Below are positions 6,087 to 7,697 of a stretch of 7,697 nt of DNA, piece after piece; position 1 is the stretch's first letter; each line of letters begins with the position of its first letter. The stretch is from positions 1 through 7,697 of the forward strand of contig JBDNDK010000116.1 in NCBI GenBank assembly GCA_046719185.1. The letters are read 5' to 3'. The translations under genes were made by a program, and so were the position numbers. Source of the DNA: JBDNDK01 sp046719185 (lineage in GTDB: Bacteria > Armatimonadota > UBA5829). The notes beneath the pieces are model-generated. The model was not told the origin of the DNA and made no database searches. It worked only from the letters and a program-made list of their open reading frames with translations.

Positions 6087-7484
6087 ATGGCAACAAAAAT
6101 GGTGATGCCTCTTCTTGGGCAGACAATGGAAGAAGGCACAATTATTAAATGGTTCAAAAATGAAGGTGACACTATAAAAGAGGGTGAACCTCTTCTTGAA
6201 GTTATGACTGATAAGGTTAATATGGAAGTTGAAGCTCCAGAAAGCGGAGTCTTGAGAAAAATTCTAGCTCAAGTTGATGATATTATTCCTGTAAAAGATC
6301 CGATTGCAATTATTGGAACTGCTGATGAACCAATTGATGATTTGTTAGCAGAAATCGGCGGTGCAGGATCTACTGATGAGGAAGTTGAAAGCTCAGGACC
6401 TGCTCCTGTTTTAGCTGATTCAAGTGATGTGGATTTTGCACCATCAGCTCCAAAAAGTACATCAGGAAGTGTTTCTGTTCCATTATCTCCAGAAGGAAAA
6501 GTTTTTGCTTCTCCTGCTGCAAAAAGAGTGGCTAGAGAAAATAATATTGATATCAATTTGCTTGCGGGAAAAGGCACAGGACCAAATGGCAGAATAGTGG
6601 AAAAAGATGTGATTGCATTTATAGAATCTGTACCTAAGACTACACCACTTGCAGGCAAGATAGCTGCTGATTTGGGTGTGGATCTTGCTGGTGTATCTGG
6701 TTCTGGTGCAGCTGGAAAGATTATGAGTCAAGATGTATATTCTGCATCTGTTCCAACAGCTCCAATATCTTTGCAGGCATCAACTTATGCTCAAATTGGA
6801 GGCACTATACCATTTACTGGTATGAGAAAGGCTGTTGCACAGAATGTTTCACTTAGCAAACAGACAAGTCCGCATGTTACATTGGTAACGGAAGTGGATA
6901 TGACAGAAGCAGTTAAGATGAGGAAGCAGATTCTTGATGATATTGAGAAAAATTATGGTGTGAGAATATCATTCACTGATATTATCACAAAAGCAGCTTG
7001 CAGAGCTATTTTAGATAAGCCTATTGTAAACTCCAGAATAGAGGGAGACAAGATCGTAATAAGTGATTCTGTGAATATTGGAATTGCTACTGCATTAGAG
7101 GGTGCTTTAGTTGTGCCTGTTGTAAAAAATGTCCAATCCAAATCACTTGTTCAAATATCTGCCGAGATTAAAGAATTAGTTGCAAGAGCAAGAGAAGGCA
7201 AGGCTAGCGGTGATGATTTTGCTGGAGGCACATTCAGTATAACCAATCTTGGTAACTATGGCATTCAGAGTTTTGATCCTATTATAACACCGGGGCAGAG
7301 TGCCATTCTGGGTGTTTGTGCCATCACTGAAAAACCTGTTGTTGTTGATGGTGAGATAAAAGTTAGATCTATGATGAATCTATGTCTTTCATTTGATCAT
7401 AGAGTAATGGATGGTGCTCCTGCAGCTGAATATCTCTTTAGATTGAAGCAGATATTAGAATCACCTTTCTTGATATTTGTTTAG
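6087..7484 (+). CDS. 2-oxo acid dehydrogenase E2 component (dihydrolipoamide acyltransferase), tandem E3-binding domains
   Basis: This 465-residue protein is the core subunit of a pyruvate/acetoin/branched-chain-type dehydrogenase complex, passing an acyl group from a lipoyl arm to CoA. Domains in order are: lipoyl domain (~2-78) with lipoylation lysine K43 in EVMTDKVNMEVEA; an acidic and Ser/Pro/Ala-rich linker (~83-136); a peripheral subunit-binding domain (~140-180: ASPAAKRVAREN, then GTGPNGRIVEKDV); a second one (~186-218: TPLAGKIAADLGVDL, then GSGAAGKIMSQDV); a short linker; and the acyltransferase domain (~238-465) with catalytic H438 and D442 in SFDHRVMDG. It is complete and in frame. 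Tandem binding domains occur in clostridial AcoC-like E2 proteins. Substrate (pyruvate, acetoin or branched-chain oxo acid) cannot be decided because no E1 gene is in view. It follows a divergent promoter region and is followed by a terminator-like repeat, so it appears to be transcribed alone. Confidence 0.93.
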   Translation: MATKMVMPLLGQTMEEGTIIKWFKNEGDTIKEGEPLLEVMTDKVNMEVEAPESGVLRKILAQVDDIIPVKDPIAIIGTADEPIDDLLAEIGGAGSTDEEVESSGPAPVLADSSDVDFAPSAPKSTSGSVSVPLSPEGKVFASPAAKRVARENNIDINLLAGKGTGPNGRIVEKDVIAFIESVPKTTPLAGKIAADLGVDLAGVSGSGAAGKIMSQDVYSASVPTAPISLQASTYAQIGGTIPFTGMRKAVAQNVSLSKQTSPHVTLVTEVDMTEAVKMRKQILDDIEKNYGVRISFTDIITKAACRAILDKPIVNSRIEGDKIVISDSVNIGIATALEGALVVPVVKNVQSKSLVQISAEIKELVARAREGKASGDDFAGGTFSITNLGNYGIQSFDPIITPGQSAILGVCAITEKPVVVDGEIKVRSMMNLCLSFDHRVMDGAPAAEYLFRLKQILESPFLIFV

Positions 7485-7506
7485 ATAATAAATAACAAAA
7501 CTATAT

Positions 7507-7625
7507 GAGGCTGTCTCAGTTGTCATTCTGAGTGGAGTGAAGAATCTTTAAGCATAATGATATGTACAAATAACTCTTCTCTCACAAAACAGAATGACAT
7601 TATATATCACCATTGAGACAACCTC
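7507..7625. repeat. Nested inverted-repeat element of the dispersed GTCATTCTGAG type, terminator-like ends
   Basis: The outer arms GAGGCTGTCTCA (7507-7518) and TGAGACAACCTC (7614-7625) match at 11 of 12 positions as an inverted repeat. Inside, TGTCATTCTG (7521-7530) is perfectly inverted as CAGAATGACA (7590-7599). The left inner half (7522-7547, GTCATTCTGAG followed by a GGAGTGAAGAATCT tail) resembles a short palindromic repeat that I recall as abundant between genes in many clostridia and other bacteria. The right inner half (7572-7599) has diverged beyond the first 10 bp. The element lies 22 bp past the E2 stop and is followed by TTTATTTTAT, so the outer stem could act as its terminator. 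It contains no gene and looks like a small non-autonomous repeat or one inserted into a terminator. Confidence 0.75.
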
Positions 7626-7635
7626 TTTATTTTAT
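7626..7635 (+). terminator. T-rich tail following the outer stem of the 7507-7625 repeat
   Basis: TTTATTTTAT directly follows the right arm TGAGACAACCTC. With that arm and its partner at 7507-7518 it would make an intrinsic terminator for the E2 gene, provided the ~95-nt interior folds on itself through its own 10-bp inner stem. One C-A mismatch interrupts the outer stem. The T-run is broken, so the strength is uncertain. Confidence 0.4.
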
Positions 7636-7641
7636 GTGGTA

Positions 7642-7697
7642 TTAAAATGCTTTTTTCAAAATGTGACTTCCATGTGCACACTCTTCTTTCTGAATGT
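7642..7697 (-). CDS. Possible C-terminal tail of a convergent gene (very short, uncertain)
   Basis: On the minus strand one frame reads IQKEECAHGSHILKKAF and then TAA, with the stop at 7642-7644, just beyond the repeat/terminator. The composition looks protein-like and the placement is right for a gene converging on the E2 gene. Only 17 codons are visible. Another minus-strand frame reads TFRKKSVHMEVTF before a stop, so the correct frame, or whether there is any gene, cannot be settled here. I recognise no family. Confidence 0.2.
   Translation of the reverse strand, partial: IQKEECAHGSHILKKAF

Noticed and set aside
5890..6141. Minus-strand frame of 83 codons covering the divergent intergenic region
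   Set aside because: It begins inside the E2 lipoyl-domain coding sequence, covers the inverted repeat and promoter region, has no SD, and its translation looks random.
6269..6731. Overlapping minus-strand frames inside the E2 gene
   Set aside because: Their Ser/Ala/Pro-rich translations are the complement of the E2 linker and binding-domain codons; there is no independent support.

Overview
The window is a low-GC (roughly mid-30s percent by eye) bacterial chromosomal segment with dense, ordinary metabolic genes. Purine-rich Shine-Dalgarno (SD) sites, an E2 subunit with two peripheral-subunit-binding domains, a single-chain 'Aquifex-type' aconitase and a small RNase HI together suggest a Firmicute, most likely a clostridial-type anaerobe. 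This is inference; no rRNA or other phylogenetic marker is present. Nothing indicates phage, IS elements or CRISPR.

Layout. Positions 1-1396 (+) carry the 3' end of carB (carbamoyl-phosphate synthase large subunit, allosteric MGS-like domain). A sugar-phosphate isomerase/epimerase-like TIM barrel follows 24 bp downstream, probably on the same transcript. A strong hairpin at 1435-1458 closes this unit. A second hairpin at 1522-1560 lies directly after the gene that converges on it.

Positions 1561-5864 (-) hold three closely packed genes, read right to left: an exported GxGYxYP-family protein (putative glycoside hydrolase family), aconitase (26 bp further on) and an RNase HI-family protein (6 bp further on). 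The spacing suggests one operon, although the functions are not obviously related.

Positions 5865-6086 are a divergent intergenic region. It holds a candidate -10 for the leftward genes and a striking 41-bp interrupted inverted repeat just upstream of the rightward gene. Positions 6087-7484 (+) encode a 2-oxo acid dehydrogenase E2 acyltransferase (lipoyl domain, two E3-binding domains, catalytic domain). It has no E1 or E3 gene beside it in the window.

Positions 7507-7625 form a nested inverted-repeat element of the dispersed 'GTCATTCTGAG' type, which probably also acts as a terminator. The last ~55 bases may hold the C-terminal tail of a convergent gene.

Aconitase and the E2 both belong to central carbon metabolism (citrate/isocitrate interconversion and oxidative decarboxylation to acyl-CoA), but they are divergently transcribed. 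I found no clearly new multi-gene system. The items most worth following are the inverted repeat before the E2 gene, the composite repeat/terminator, the unlinked E2 with doubled binding domains, and the GxGYxYP-aconitase-RNase H gene string.
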